Shown one piece after another: positions 33,794 to 46,491 of a DNA stretch of 64,000 nt. This stretch comes from Chytridium lagenaria (taxonomy: Eukaryota > Chytridiomycota > Chytridiomycetes > Chytridiales > Chytridiaceae): positions 1 through 64,000 of the forward strand of contig JAHLKC010000122.1 of NCBI GenBank assembly GCA_025449115.1, given 5' to 3'. Position numbers and translations under genes: made by a program. Each line of letters begins with the position of its first letter. Within the stretch, counting starts at the first letter, position 1. Below the pieces are notes generated by a model. It was given only the letters and a program-made list of their open reading frames with translations, did no database searches and was not told where the DNA came from.

Positions 33794-34515
33794 TTACTTT
33801 CCAATGTCAGAGATGGGTTTGCCCGCAACTTGTCCGTCCTCGATGAGGGTCTTGAGGTTATTTGTGCACGTCTCGAAGGCAGGTCCCAGGAACGGCCCCA
33901 AAAGGAACTTGTAGAGGAAGGTGCCACCACCAGTGAACTTGACGCCCATCTTCAATTCGGTCTCAGTGTCAGAGGTGCGGTCAAAGTCCCAGTACCTTTA
34001 CCATAAAATTAGACCTTTTGACCTTTTACGACAACGAGGAAAGGAGGAAGGAGAGAAAACTCACCAGTCAGCATCAGCACCAGGCAGTTTTGTAAGGTAA
34101 GAGACGTAGCGGTTCTCCTTGATGCCGTGAATGGTAAAGTCAAAGGATCGGCCATTATTCATGGTGAGCCTTCCGTTTGCGCCTTCAAGCGTTGCTGGAT
34201 TCTTGTCGTTGAGGTTGACAACCTTCAGATCCACGTCCCAAACTATAATTATTATCAAAGTGGGTAAGTCCCATGTAGTATGTAAAAGTAGATGGAGGGT
34301 TATTCACTCACCAGGCCATTTCTCCACGTCCTTCAGGATAGAAAAAAAGTCGCTCTTTTCAAGATACAAAAGTTAGTTATGCAAGTTGCAGAGTGAGAAG
34401 AATGCATTAGGGATTGGATGGATGGATGGATGGATGGAATCGGACTAGCAGAGATACTTGGATCTCACTTACCAGGGCTGCCACGGAAGCGAATGATCTT
34501 GAATGAATCATACAT
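33794..34515 (-). CDS. SRPBCC/START-like (polyketide cyclase/Coq10-type fold) protein
   Basis: Small protein of about 170 residues with the helix-grip ligand-binding fold pattern. The ATG at 34515 (MYDSFKIIRFRG) is followed by introns and then DFFSILKDVEKWPVWDVDL, VVNLNDKNPATLEGANG, FTIHGIKENRYVSYLTK and WYWDFDRTSDTETELKMG. The C-terminal helix is FLYKFLLGPFLGPAFETC and the end is GKPISDIGK. The 'ILKDVEKWPVW' start and the C-terminal 'LGPFLGPAFE' helix are typical of polyketide_cyc/CoxG-like SRPBCC proteins. The ligand is unknown; lipid binding or transfer is only a guess. Introns are near 34475-34355, 34308-34245 and 34062-34000. No clear secretion signal. Confidence 0.7.
34416..34437. repeat. 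(GGAT)n microsatellite
   Basis: Five to six perfect GGAT units lying in an intron of the SRPBCC gene. Confidence 0.85.
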
Positions 34516-34867
34516 GACGGAGTGGTGTGGTGTGGTGTGGTGTGGTGTAGTTGAGTAGAAGAGCTGCGGTGGTTACGGCAGTGTGTGTAGGTAGAGCACA
34601 GCTGTGAGTGTGAGTGAATAAAAAGTGTTCCGTCGATATATTTTTTATAGGTGGTTTTAGTCAGTCAGATCGAGAAATGATGTGGAATGGAACGGGTTCT
34701 GTTTTTCCGCAGCAAACAGCAGCACACGGAAAACCCGACCTTTGAAAAAGCCGCACAAACGGGATTGGATCTCCGATTTCATATTCTGATCACGTGACTT
34801 GAGTTGAGCGAGAGAAAAATTTGGTTTCTTTGTCCGACCCTCATTACGTACCCAGACAGCAAGCAGC
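34516..34867. promoter_or_regulatory. Divergent promoter region of SRPBCC gene and ATG7
   Basis: A 352-base region between the two start codons. It contains the GGTGT microsatellite and, on the minus strand, TATAAAAAATATA-like sequence near 34638-34650, suitable as a TATA element for the SRPBCC gene. No coding sequence is supported. Confidence 0.45.
34522..34549. repeat. (GGTGT)n microsatellite
   Basis: About five GGTGT units just upstream of the SRPBCC start codon, in the divergent promoter shared with ATG7. Confidence 0.85.
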
Positions 34868-37688
34868 ATGACCTCAACTCCGTCTCCTTCAACACCTCAA
34901 CAGCAGCAGCAGCAGCAGCAGCAGAACCTCCTTCAGTTCGAGTCATTCTCATCCGCTGTTGATGCTACATTCTGGCATGCCCTGGCTTCAAGAAAAGTAG
35001 AGCTGTTTAGGCTGGATGATGGAGAGAGGGATGTTCAGGGGTATTACCCCATTGGGAGCGGTGCCACTACATCTACCACCACCACTTCAAGTACGGGAAC
35101 AATCATGACTCTACCCGCGCGTCTCTGTGTTGGTCATTCTGCATTTGAAGCTTCTGGGTACGTTCTACGTTTCCATCCACATCCATTCATCTCATATGGT
35201 GATATACTTAAATGGATGACAAATGTCTGACTACATACATTTATATACAATGCGCGATCTATTAAATAATTAGAATTCCACCGAATGCGGTAACGGCTCC
35301 TGGCATTCTTCGCAACACCAACACCATTGAAGACTTTAAAGCCATCGATAAGGCTGAAGCCATTTCATCCGTTGGAAAAAAGGTTTTTGTCCTTAACCTG
35401 TCCTTTCTGCAACGCGATACGAATACAAACCAAACTTATGCAACATATTAAATACAGATATGGGATGCTATTCAGTCGGGTGAAGCTCTTAAAGACCCTT
35501 CCCTTCTTTCCCGTTTCCTCCTCATCACCTTTGCCGACCTCAAGAAATACAAGTTTTACTTTTGGTTTGCATTTCCTGCATTCAACCTTCCCAATCACCC
35601 TTTTACAATGGCCCAAGGCGAACGCGCCAAACCTCTAAAGTCTGTATGGACTCCCGAGCAGGTAATAATTTTTAAACCAAAATAACGTGAACGCTTACCT
35701 GTGAAAAAGATGACCTCCCTTCATGTTCAAGTCAACGCGTTCCGTTCAAGCCCTCAGGGTTCTGGCTACTTCCTTATTAAAAAAGCTTCAACCTCTGTCA
35801 CCATCTCCCCCTTTCCTCTTGGTCCTCCACCGACACCACTGACACTATTCTCGGATTCTGTGACCCCGGTTCACTCCCCTCCAACCCAGGCTGGCCTCTC
35901 CGCAACCTTCTTGTCCTCGCTAAAATCGCGTTTAAATTGGACAGCGCCCAGGTTGTGTGTTACAGGGAAACGTCGACGGGTGTGAGGGACGCGTCGCCAT
36001 CGTTATTCTTGACGGTTGAATTGAAGGGGACGACGCCGGTTCCTGCTGAGGCGCCGAAATGTGTCGGGTGGGAGAAGAATGTGCAAGGGAAGCTTGGACC
36101 GAGGTTGGCGGATTTGGCACCGTTAATGGATCCGTTAAAGTGGGTTTATTGATTGATTTTAACTATTTTTTATAATTGGTTTTAATGGTCTTTTTGTTGT
36201 ATTTTTTAGGTTGGCGGATACTGCTGTGGATCTTAATCTCAAGTTAATGCGGTGGCGCATTATGCCTGAAATCCAGCTGGAAAAGATTGCTGGGACAAAG
36301 TGCCTTCTTCTCGGATCAGGGACTTTGGGATGTTACGTAGCTCGGGCTTTATTGGTAAATTATTCTTTTAGTGTATTTAGCATGATTAACCTTCCTTTTT
36401 TAAAAATTTATTTGATAGGCATGGGGCGTTCGTCATATCACCTTTGTCGATAGCGGAGTTGTTTCATTCTCGAATCCTGTTAGACAGCCGCTATTCACGT
36501 ATGAAGATTGCTTGAATGGGGGTGCTCATAAAGCAAAGGCGGCTGCTGCTGGGTTGAAAAGGGTGTTTCCTGGTGTGGTGAGTTAGCGCTGTTTGTATCT
36601 CTTGGCATCCCCTTATTTAAATACTTTAATAATGTTCTAATGTGATTTCAGGAAACGGAGGGTATTAACCTCTCCATCCCCATGCCAGGCCACTTTCCAT
36701 CCTCAGACGACTCATTCAAGCAAAGCTACACCGAGCTCCATGATTTAATTGAAAGGCATGACGCGATCTTCTTGTTGACCGATAGTCGTGAAGCGAGGTG
36801 GTTGCCGACGCTTCTTGGAGCCAAAATGAAAAAGGTTTACTTCCTATTCCTATTCCGTGCCCTTTTTTTAAACAGGCCTTTTTTTAGATTGTGATTACGG
36901 CTGCAATTGGATTCGATACTTTTGTGGTGATGAGACATGGGATGAGGGGGTTGAAGGGCAGACGCAGGATTTGGGGTGTTATTTCTGTAACGATGTGGTC
37001 GCGCCTAGAGATGTGAGTGCTGATAAATTACGCATTCTGTTCCTTTTTTTTTGTGTCTTATCAGCGTTTTTGCTTTGCGGCTAGTCGTTGAGTGATAGAA
37101 CCCTCGACCAACAATGTACCGTCTCTCGTCCTGGTCTCTCCCTCCTTGCAAGTGGTCAAGCTGTGGAGCTTTTGGTTTCAATCTTGAATCATCCGGATGG
37201 GTAAGCTTTTTTTTTGCTATCCTCGCTCTCTGTATATTGACGGGTGTAGGGCTTTGGCGGATGGCGATAAGGCGCTTGATCCAACAGAGAGGACGCCGAA
37301 TTTCTTTGGATTGGTGCCGCATCAGATTAGAGGGTTTTTAGCGCATTTTGGGAATTTGTTGATTACGGGGCGAGGGTATGATCGGTGTATTGGGTGTTCG
37401 GAGAAGGTAGTTCTTTTATCTCTTTTTTTATTGTGTTTTCGTGGCAATTGTTTTCTTTGTTTGATTATTCTGCATTTTGCGGATAATTTCAAATTTTGCG
37501 GATGAATTTCCGGTGGATGATTTATTGACTTTTTGAAGATTCTTGCGGCGTTTGAGAAGGATGGGTTCGAGTTTGTGAAAAAGGGGGTGACGTCGCCAAA
37601 GTACCTTGAGGAAGTTACGGGACTTGCGGAGCTTCATAATCAAACGGATGAAACGGATTTGGAGTGGATGGAAGGCGAGGATGAATGA
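34868..37688 (+). CDS. ATG7: Autophagy E1-like enzyme Atg7
   Basis: Atg7 activates Atg8 and Atg12 and passes them to Atg3 and Atg10. The ATG at 34868 is followed by a (CAG)n-encoded poly-Gln run (34899-34924) and [20 protein letters not shown], the Atg7 N-terminal domain. [14 protein letters not shown] is the Atg3/Atg10-binding domain. The E1 nucleotide-binding core is [18 protein letters not shown] then [20 protein letters not shown] and [11 protein letters not shown] Cys pair ([14 protein letters not shown]) precedes [17 protein letters not shown], where the Cys is the catalytic thioester residue (about 37113). The C-terminus has [20 protein letters not shown] and ends in an acidic tail ([13 protein letters not shown]) that in Atg7 binds Atg8. 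A missing base in the G run at 36946-36950 breaks the frame; others occur near 35790 and 37085. About eight introns. Confidence 0.95.
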
Positions 37689-38368
37689 GTGTTATCTATG
37701 CCGAGTTGGGTGAGCCATTTCAATGGAAGTCTTTCTTTTGTGATGCGGAATGAAATGTGGAGGTGGGATTTTGAGGCCATTCCGTTTCATGTAATGCCGT
37801 TGTTGTGGGTTATTGTGTGTGTGGTATATCCCTGTTTCTTTCATGTAACGTGTTTTTTTCGTCGTTGAATAAACGTGTCCATGGTTTTTGTTGTCATTTC
37901 CACCGCAGGTTTCAATTCATCCACAAAACTTTTGTTGAATGAGTGTCATAAGAAACCTCGGGCATTGATGACTCGCGGGTCAACCTCTCCTTGACTGTTT
38001 GCAGTCGCCATCACACGATGCGCTTGATCGATTGTTCTGGTTCCGTGTCAGATATCATTTCGATGTAAATGGGGCTTACAGCTCTCTGGTTGGGCCTTGA
38101 CCGCATCTGATGCACGGGACATGATACAAGAAACAAGTTTATGAACAGCAAGGCGTCAAGTCCAACGTTAAACCACCGATGAATAAAAGACCACAAAAGA
38201 AGCAGTCCCATAACTCACATTAAGAAAAACCTCCGAAACGCTTTACAAAAGATATCTCCGTGGTTATCTCTCAACGTGCACTGATACTGCATACACTGCT
38301 TCACGGTGCATCCCGTCTCCTCCACCTCTTTCATTTTTCTTAAGACAAATTCCACAACAAAAATTGAC
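37689..38368. other. Intergenic region
   Basis: Between ATG7 and the LRRC43-like gene. No supported gene on either strand. No tRNA-like cloverleaf was found by eye. Confidence 0.45.
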
Positions 38369-40900
38369 ATGGTCTCCCTCTCTCAAGCCTTCTTTGCTCT
38401 TCTCGATCGCGACCTCGGCATCAAACCCTCGGCATCTTGTCCACAGCCGCCACCACTTCCGTTAAAGCAAACGATACCAACGAAACCGACCAGGGAGAGG
38501 AAAAAAGAGGAGGTGGGGAAGAAGAGGACGGATTCGGCGTTTGGGACAGTGGGATTGAGGAGGAGGAGGGCGCCGTTGACGTTGAAGGATTTGGGGGATG
38601 AAGATGTGGAAGAGGTTTTTGAAGATTGTGTGTTGGAGGAGAGGATGCAAGGTAAGACGATGTGGTGGAAGTCGTCAAGATTTTTTCTCTCGGTGTTTAA
38701 GGGTGTGGTGTCCCATGATATGTTTTCTTTCTTCATATGATCCCTCCTTCGCCTCTTTTTCATGTGTCGAGTTCATTGGTCTCCTTATATACAAGTATCG
38801 TTTATTAATATTCTTTTTCATGCAAACCATCACTCACCCGTCTTCACAGCTCTAGACTGGAGCGACGAAGCCCTCCCCCTCGCCCGTCTCTCCCAAAAAC
38901 TCCACCGCACCTCACACCTCCTCGCCTCCCGTCGTCTCGCTGATCTCAACAAATCCATGCACGAAGCGCATCTCCGCGGTCAAGAAACACAGGCCACCCC
39001 ATCTGTAGATGTGGAAGCGACAGGGTTCAGTGCAGAGTTTTTGTATGAGTATTTTCGAACATTGAGATTAGTGGATCTGGGGATTGCGTGGGTGGATGAG
39101 GAGGCGAAAAGGTTTAGAGTTCGGGAGATGAGTTTAACGGGGAATCGGTTGAAGGACGTTGGAGAATTGTGGGAGGGGGTGGAGGTGTTGCACGTGAATG
39201 CGAATTGGTGAGTGCGGGGTTTTGTGGGGGGTTTGGTTTTTGGCCTGCCGCTACTTATCTTCTTTGTGTATATACTCTTTCTTTGCGATGGGATAAGTTT
39301 TGACTTCCCACCCTCCTTGGTTATCATTTTTCGTTAGATAGAAATTTGTGTTCTATTTTTTTTCTAGAAGCGGGAGCTGACCGTTTCGTTTGGCAGTTTA
39401 TCGGAATGCCCAAATTTGACACATCTCAAACGTCTCGTCCATATTGGATGCGGATATAACTCTATCTCAAGTCTTCGGTGCAGCGACCCCCTCCTGACAG
39501 ACCCCTTCACCTGGTTTCCCGAGACCCTCGTGTCTCTCGACCTATCCGGCAACAACCTGATTGATCTCGATGAAACTGTCGCCACGCTAGAAAACGCGCG
39601 AAACCTAAAAATCCTATCGCTGATGGTACGATTTGTTTTCTTTTGTAAGCTTAAAAGATCAATGTTGATACGGGAGTGAATAGAAAAACCCGATTGCGTT
39701 GCTTAAAGTTTATCGAACGGTTGTCGTATCGAGATTGTGGAAGCTGGTGTCGTTGGATGAAGTCGGAGTCACGAATTTTGAAAGGGGGTCTTTGGCGAGA
39801 AAGAAGTTCAACGAGGATGATAAAACTTGTATGTGACTCTTGTTATATCCGCCTTTAACAGATTCGCAGGTATAAAGCTTCTCCTTCATCTTCAAGAAAT
39901 GACGGCACTCAAGCAACCTGATGTTGAGGCGACAGAAGATCGACCACTTGACGAGGTAAAGTATTTTGTGAGAGCGGGGTTTGGGGAAGGTGCGTTTGGG
40001 GTGTCGAGTTGTGCGTTGGGGTGGTTGGAGGAGGTGTTAGATTTTAAGGATGAGACAGTAATTGAAGCGGGGGTGACGAAAGAGTTTCGGGATGCATTAA
40101 ATGGTTTGTTCCGTTTACTCTTTACGTGTTCTAAGTTGCCTTGTCCATGTTTCTTTTAATCTGTGAGAAAACTGAATCTTTTTTAGGTGGCTTCACATTG
40201 TGTTTGTTCGAGCAACGCTTCACATACGTTGCAAAAGAAACCCAAGAAGCTGAACCAAACTCGATTTACCCGATCAACTCCACCCTTCACGTCCAGGTAG
40301 CAGTCTTAGCAAGAAAACGATAAACCCACGACAGTGCCCGCCAAACCACCTGCCAAGAAACCCGACATGAAGAAAAAGCCGGGTGGGCGAACGCGAAAAA
40401 CAAGAAGAGTGTAGACGATGAAGGTGAGCCCAACAACGTTTCCTTCAAATTAATGTTTGTTTAGTGTTGTTTTCAAAGGTCCTCGCGTATGAGCGCGAGG
40501 TGGGGAGGACGTGTGTGGGGCTTGAGGAGGTGTTTGCACCAGCGGGGAGTGCAGAGGTTTCAGGGGATTATCATTTGAGAGGATGGAGGAAATGAAGGAA
40601 GAGGATGGTGGGGGGAAAGGGCAGGTTCTTGTTGCGATTATAAGGTTGACGGTGGCGCTCAACCCCACGATCGAGGAGAGAGGACCTGAGGAAACGCCGG
40701 TGCGTGTTGTGAAATATCCTTGAGGGATTGTTTGATGAAATGTTGTAAATATGAAATAGATGACGTGGATAGAGTTTTACAGAGAAATCCCTTTGGATGT
40801 TTTCCAGGAATCGTGTAAAAATCAACAAGATTTGCTGAGTGTCAAAATACAACCTGTGACAATTCCGTTTACCGATGTTGCTCTGCAGTTAGCTGTTTGA
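38369..40900 (+). CDS. Leucine-rich repeat protein, LRRC43-like
   Basis: LRRC43 is a conserved LRR protein of ciliated eukaryotes with poorly known function. The ATG at 38369 (MVSLSQAFFALLDRDLG) opens a Pro/Lys-rich start. A helical part follows, then TLRLVDLGIAWVDEEAKRFR. The LRRs are VREMSLTGNRLKDVGELWEG, LEVLHVNANW, LVHIGCGYNSISSL and LVSLDLSGNNLIDLDETVAT. The LRR cap (LKILSLM/KNPIALLKVYRTVVV ... LVSLDEVGVTNFE) is very like the 'GNPLALVPYYR' cap of LRRC43. A C-terminal domain with WIEFYREIPLDVFQE ends at TGA 40898-40900. Introns lie near 38651-38850, 39207-39395, 39625-39682 and 40160-40185. Frame corrections are needed around 39755, 40330 and 40590. The C-terminal half has no domain I can name. 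Presence beside CFAP70 supports a flagellar role. Confidence 0.65.
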
Positions 40901-40957
40901 TCCCAACAAATCCCCCAAGAGATCCTGAGGGAGAGAGCGTTCCTGTGAGAGATCATC

Positions 40958-43900
40958 ATGGGTGGTTGGAAGGAGAGGATCATGAAGGGGCTCAAGAAAC
41001 GATGCCTGCAGAAAATGGCACCTCCCAGAAAAGTATTTGTGAACATGGATCCACCATCAGAGATGCTCTTCAACAACAAACCATCACAGAGTTTCCCAGA
41101 AAATGCTATCAGAACAACAAAGTACACCGCATTCAATTTCATTTTCAAGAACCTCTACGAGCAATTTAGGTAGTGGAACTTACACTGTTATTGTATGGGT
41201 CAAACTGACTTCTTTGATAAAGACGGATAGCAAACCTCTTTTTCCTTTGTCTCGTCATCCTCCAGTTTTTCCCAGAATACCAAACCATCAACCCCTTCGT
41301 CGCCGCACTACCGCTCACAGCCGTCATTATACTCACCGCTGCAAAAGATGGGATGGAAGACTGGAAGCGTCATAAATCTGATATCGGGATGAACGCTCAA
41401 CCCACCCAAGTTCTCGGAGGTCAATGGAAAAACACTAACGCACCGTTCCTAAATAAAAATGCAAGGCTTGAGAGAGTATCACCCGACGCACGTAGAAAGG
41501 TGGGGAAACATGCAGGAACAGTGTCACCTGTCGAAGACGATAATCATGACCTACAACATGGAAAAGATTCATCTGGAAACGACAACGTTTGGAAGGAAAC
41601 GTCATGGGGAAACGTAAAAGTCGGCGATGTGGTTTTATTGAGAAACAACGAACCCATACCCGCTGATCTCGTGATCCTCTCCACCTCTGAACCCGAATGC
41701 CTCTGCTACATCGAAACCAAAAACCTCGATGGCGAAACCAACCTTAAGATTCGTAAAGGCTTAAGCGAAACCTCCTTCCTGACCCCTACATCCATGCAAG
41801 AGTTCCACCATCTCCAATTTTGCATTGAATCTGAACCCCCAAACTCGAACTTATTTTCATTTAAAAGCACTGCAGTGTTTCCAAGATCAACGTTGACGTT
41901 TGTGGAGGGAAAGACGGCGATGAAGAGTCTAGGACAGAGTTGGGGGAGTGAAACCAATACTATTGTGATTGAGGAGGTGGGCGTGCCAAAAGTGCCGTTG
42001 AATGTGAATGGGTTTTTGTTGAGAGGATGTGTGTTGAGAAATACAGAGTGGGTTGTGGGGTTGGTTATTTTCACGGGGGCTGAGACAAAGATATGTTTGA
42101 ATGCGGGGGAGACGCCACTAAAGCAGTCAAAGATTGATGTTGGGATGAATAATCAAGTGTAGGTTTTTTAGTTCCCTTCGAGCTGAAACTAATCTGTGCG
42201 TATATCGACAGAATGGCGAATCTTATCATCTTGGGGATGTTGAGCATTATCATGTGCTTTACGAGCCCGTACCTTGAATATCTTCAACTGAATCGTAGTA
42301 GAAAACATTATGGCTTACCGCGAGTTTTAGCTCCTCATCTATTTCATGGGCTTGGGAGGGGTTTGTTGCATTTTGGTATGTCTTAAATTCTCTTTCCCAT
42401 TAAACTCATATTACTGCTGCAGGGCCAGTTTAATCACTTTTCAAAATATTGTCCCGATATCCCTTTACATCACATTAGAAATCGTGAAAACGTTTCAGGT
42501 AAACATCTTTTTTATTTCAGTACTCTTACTCCATCGAAAGGCGTTTTTCATTTCTATGGATATTGAAATGTACTATGAGAGAATCGACCAACCTTGTCTT
42601 CCGCGGAGCTGGAACCTCGCAGATGATCTCGGCCAAATCGACTACATTTTCAGTGACAAAACTGGTAACCCTTTTCCCCTTAAACATAGACATTATAACA
42701 GATCTAACGGTTGAAAAAATAGGCACTTTAACCCAAAACATCATGCAATTCCGTAAGTGCTCCATCAACGGTGTCATCTACGGGGACCCTCCACCATCCA
42801 TCTATAATTTCCGCACTTCAATACGCAGCTCCACAACATCTCTCACAGCTATCGCCCTACGACACTCTGAATCTCCAAGTCGGCCTTCCACCGCTCCACG
42901 CGTTTCAAAAGTCTCCCCTAAATCCCGTCACCGCATCCGTCCAAGAAAAAAGAAAATCTCCCCACTCCCACCAAACCCGAACCCCCACCGCAACCCGACG
43001 TCTCTCCCGACCTCCCAAAACCTCTCTTCACAGACCCCCGTCTCCACACGGAACTCTCCAACGTCCTCTGCAGCCAGTACAGCGCCATCCGTGACTTCTT
43101 CACCTCTCTTGCAGTCTGCCATTCAGTCCTCGTATCGGGTCAACCACCACACACAAAATACCTCTCTCAAAGCCCCGACGAAGCCGCCCTCGTCCAAGCC
43201 GCTGCGGATCTCGGCATTGCGTTCGTGTCACGTGAAGAGTCGTCGATTATAGTTGACGTACTTGGAGAACGGGAACAGTGTACGCTGTTGAATATCATTG
43301 AGTTTAACTCTACGCGGAAAAGGATGAGTGTGATTGTGAGAAGGCCAGCGGGGGAGATTGTACTGTATTGTAAAGGGGCGGATTCAGTGATTTATGAGAG
43401 GCTTATGACGGGGCAAGACGCGATAAAGGACGTTACGGCGAATCATTTGGAGATATTCGCGACAGAGGGTGAGAGCTTTCAGCTATTTTCTTCTCGGTGG
43501 TGCTTTCTTTATAAAATTACTTTATACGTTCTGTGTAAATCTTTTTTTGTGCGTCAGTCAGCTTGCTGCATACATCCTTCTCACTGACCTTGTAAAATCA
43601 ACGTATTTCGAGTCTGTAATTAATTATCTTCCATGCAAACAGGCCTTCGAACCCTCTGCATCGCTTACACCATCCTCCCCGAATCCACCTATGCCCTGTG
43701 GTCCCAAAAATACCACGAAGCCTCCGTCTCCCTCTCTGACCGGGACGCCAAAATGGATCTCGTAGCTGAAGAGATTGAGCAAAATTTCCTCCTGATCGGT
43801 GCAACGGCCATTGAAGATAAACTCCAAGACGGTGTTCCCGAATGCATACAACAGCTCTCCCGTGCCGGCATTAAATTGTGGGTGCTCACGGGTGATAAAA

Positions 43901-46104
43901 TGGAGACCGCGATCAATATTGGATTGTCGTGTAATCTGTTGACAAAGGATATGAATTTGATTTTAGTGAAGGGGGAGAATGGGAAGGAGGTTGGCGGGGA
44001 TGTGATTCGACAGCAAATTGACGGGGCTTTGGAGAGATTTTGGGGGGGAAAGGGGGATAAGGGGTTGAATGAACCGATTGAGGAGGGTGAAACCTATGGG
44101 CTTGTTATAGATGGTAGCGCGTTAATTTACGCGTTAGAACCCGCCAGCATTGACGGGTTTCTCGACCTTGCGACCCGCTGCGGTGCCGTGATATGTTGTC
44201 GCGTGTCTCCGCTTCAAAAAGCGCAGGTTGTTGAAATGGTGAAGAGCCGACGTCATGCGCTGTGTCTTGCTATTGGGGATGGGGCGAATGATGTGAGTAT
44301 GATTCAGGCTGCGAATGTTGGGGTTGGGATCGCAGGGGAGGAAGGATTACAGGCGGTTATGGCGTCAGATTATGCGATTGGACAGTTTAGGTACTTGGTA
44401 AGGCTGTTGTTGGTGCATGGGCATTGGTCCTATGTGAAGACGGCCGGGATGATTTTAAACTTTTTTTTCAAGAGCTTGATTTGGGTGTGAGTGGAATACT
44501 CTTTTCTTCATTTGTTTTTTGGTTTTGGAAAAGAAACTAATAAGAGACTTATGCTGCTTTCTTTTTTTCTTCTTAGATTCGTCTTGTTTTGGTTCCAGCT
44601 TCATTGCGAGTTTTCGGCCGAAGTAAATTTGGATTTGACGTTTATGTAGGTTAATTTTCACATAATTTTTCGACTATTCGGGGTTAGCCAAAAGTTTTAC
44701 ATTATTCTATCCGGAGTCCAACATTATCTTCTAACTATGTCACAGGCTCTTATACAACATCGTCTTGTCCTCACTTCCCGTTATAGCAATGGGCGTCTTT
44801 GACCAAGACATCTCCGACACCATCGCCGTCACCTTCCCATGGTCTATCGTGCCGACCACGCCTTTTCCCCTTCACCCTCTTCCGCTTCACCGCCTTTGTC
44901 CTCGAAGCCGCCTACCAAGCCGCAATATGCTTCTACTTTACCTTTTACGGGTTCAGCGAAACCCCATTCGACCATTCCGGTCGTTTACTAGAAAAACCAG
45001 AACTCTCGGTGATGCTATCCATCATGGCGGTGTTGAACGCAAACTTTCTTGTCGCGGTCAACATGAACAGTTGGAATGTAGTGTCTATCACTACGATAGG
45101 GGTGACGCAGGTGTTACCGTTTTTGTATACGGCGATATACTCTGCACTCCCTATATCGCTTGTTGAGGGATTTGTGGGGCCGCTTTATAGTGCCCCAATG
45201 TTCTGGTTGAACCTCATCCTCACGTCGTTTCTCTGTCAGTTCCCTCGGACCGTGTTTCTCTTTGGAAGGAGAACAGTGTTCCCCACGGATATACATATTT
45301 TGCAGGAAAGTCAAGCGTGGCATGCAGATTCGACAACGAGTTTAAGTGAGCAGAGGATCAGCAATGCAGAAATTACATGCCATGAGGTGAAATGGGCTAG
45401 GAGTGAACGCCATAGCATTGCTTCAAAGTTCGTGGAGGCAGGAAGACCTAGCATAAGTAGACAGAGCGTCGGAGGACCAAGCGCGTACAGACAGAGTATG
45501 GCTGGACCCGGTGTGAATCGACAGAGTATAAGCGTGGCACCAGCAAATCGACAAAGTGTAAGCGGACCGTCAATAGACAGAGCCTAAGTGGACCAGCTGT
45601 CACAAGACCCATCTTTAGCGGCCCCACTCACAATATAACACCCCACATATCAGAAAAGGAGATCCCGGTTCATCAAGTTGAATCAGATCACATATTGACA
45701 CCACCCGCCCCAGCATATGTTGAACATCCTAAACCCCGGACGGCTCACAGCGTCCCCGACATCCCCGCAATAGCACTCTCCTCCGCCGATGTAGAGCGCC
45801 AACACAGTTCTGGATCCATGTACTCCATGGCCTCTGTCGTCCGCACACCTGTACATATCGCATTCAGCGACGACGTGATCACAAAGCCAAGAGAAAGCGT
45901 CAACATCTTGACTGTTATGAAAACCGGACAGATGTTAAGGAATCGCGGTATTCGTTTTCACAGTCTCCGGGGGCGAGGGACATCATTATGGGGAGACATA
46001 GTATTTGTGCACCGATGGATGCGAATGAGGAGGCGGAGACGGAGGCTAGGAGAGTCACACATTCCACTCCGTTGTTTGTGCGAACGAATACGGCACCACA
46101 ATGA
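40958..46104 (+). CDS. P4-type ATPase, Dnf-like phospholipid flippase
   Basis: Moves phospholipids from the outer to the inner membrane leaflet; normally paired with a Cdc50/Lem3 subunit. The ATG at 40958 gives MGGWKERIMKGLKKR, then RTTKYTAFNFIFKNLYEQF and the M1-M2 region ending AVIILTAAKDGMEDWKRHKS. The actuator domain has CYIETKNLDGETNLKIRKGL (P4-type DGET). The phosphorylation motif DKTGTLTQN is split by an intron (42664-42720). The nucleotide-binding segment YCKGADSVIYERL is near 43375. The hinge GDGANDVSMIQAANVGVGIA is near 44275. C-terminal membrane helices run from about 44450 to 45260. A long cytosolic tail with RQS-type repeats ends RGYSFSQSPGAR...NTAPQ, after restoring one G near 45948. 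Other frame corrections lie near 42780-43200 and 44840. Closest in tone to the fungal Dnf1/Dnf2 group. Confidence 0.92.
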
Positions 46105-46491
46105 CACGCGTTTTTGTTGGGTGCCTAAACAACACGCCGCTGTTGTTTTATTGCTGTAAAGGGGTTGAGCTTTTAAATTTCTTTGCCACCTGTTTTGTGA
46201 ATAACGTGTATATTCGTGATTACAATGCTCTTATCAATATTTCCCACTTTCAACAGCCGTGGTGCGTGCTGTCATGGCCACAATGATCAGAACCGGACGG
46301 AGATGAAAACTTTTGACTTGACTCGACTAAAAAAAGACCTTGCTCCAAAGTCGCGACTTGTACTCTCAAAGTGCCGTTGCTTCAAGTCTACTTGGGTATG
46401 ATTGGGTATTTTTAGCAGGCCAACGCTTTACGTGTTGGTTTAGCAAAGCAACATCGCGTGGCACGTCCAGTAACGCGACATCGCCTTGACT
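46105..46491. other. Convergent intergenic region
   Basis: Between the 3' ends of the flippase and MoaC genes. Nothing recognised. Confidence 0.4.

Noticed and set aside
42771..43122. Pro/Ser-rich alternate frames in the flippase
   Set aside because: They overlap the nucleotide-binding insertion of the P4-ATPase and arise from frame breaks there.
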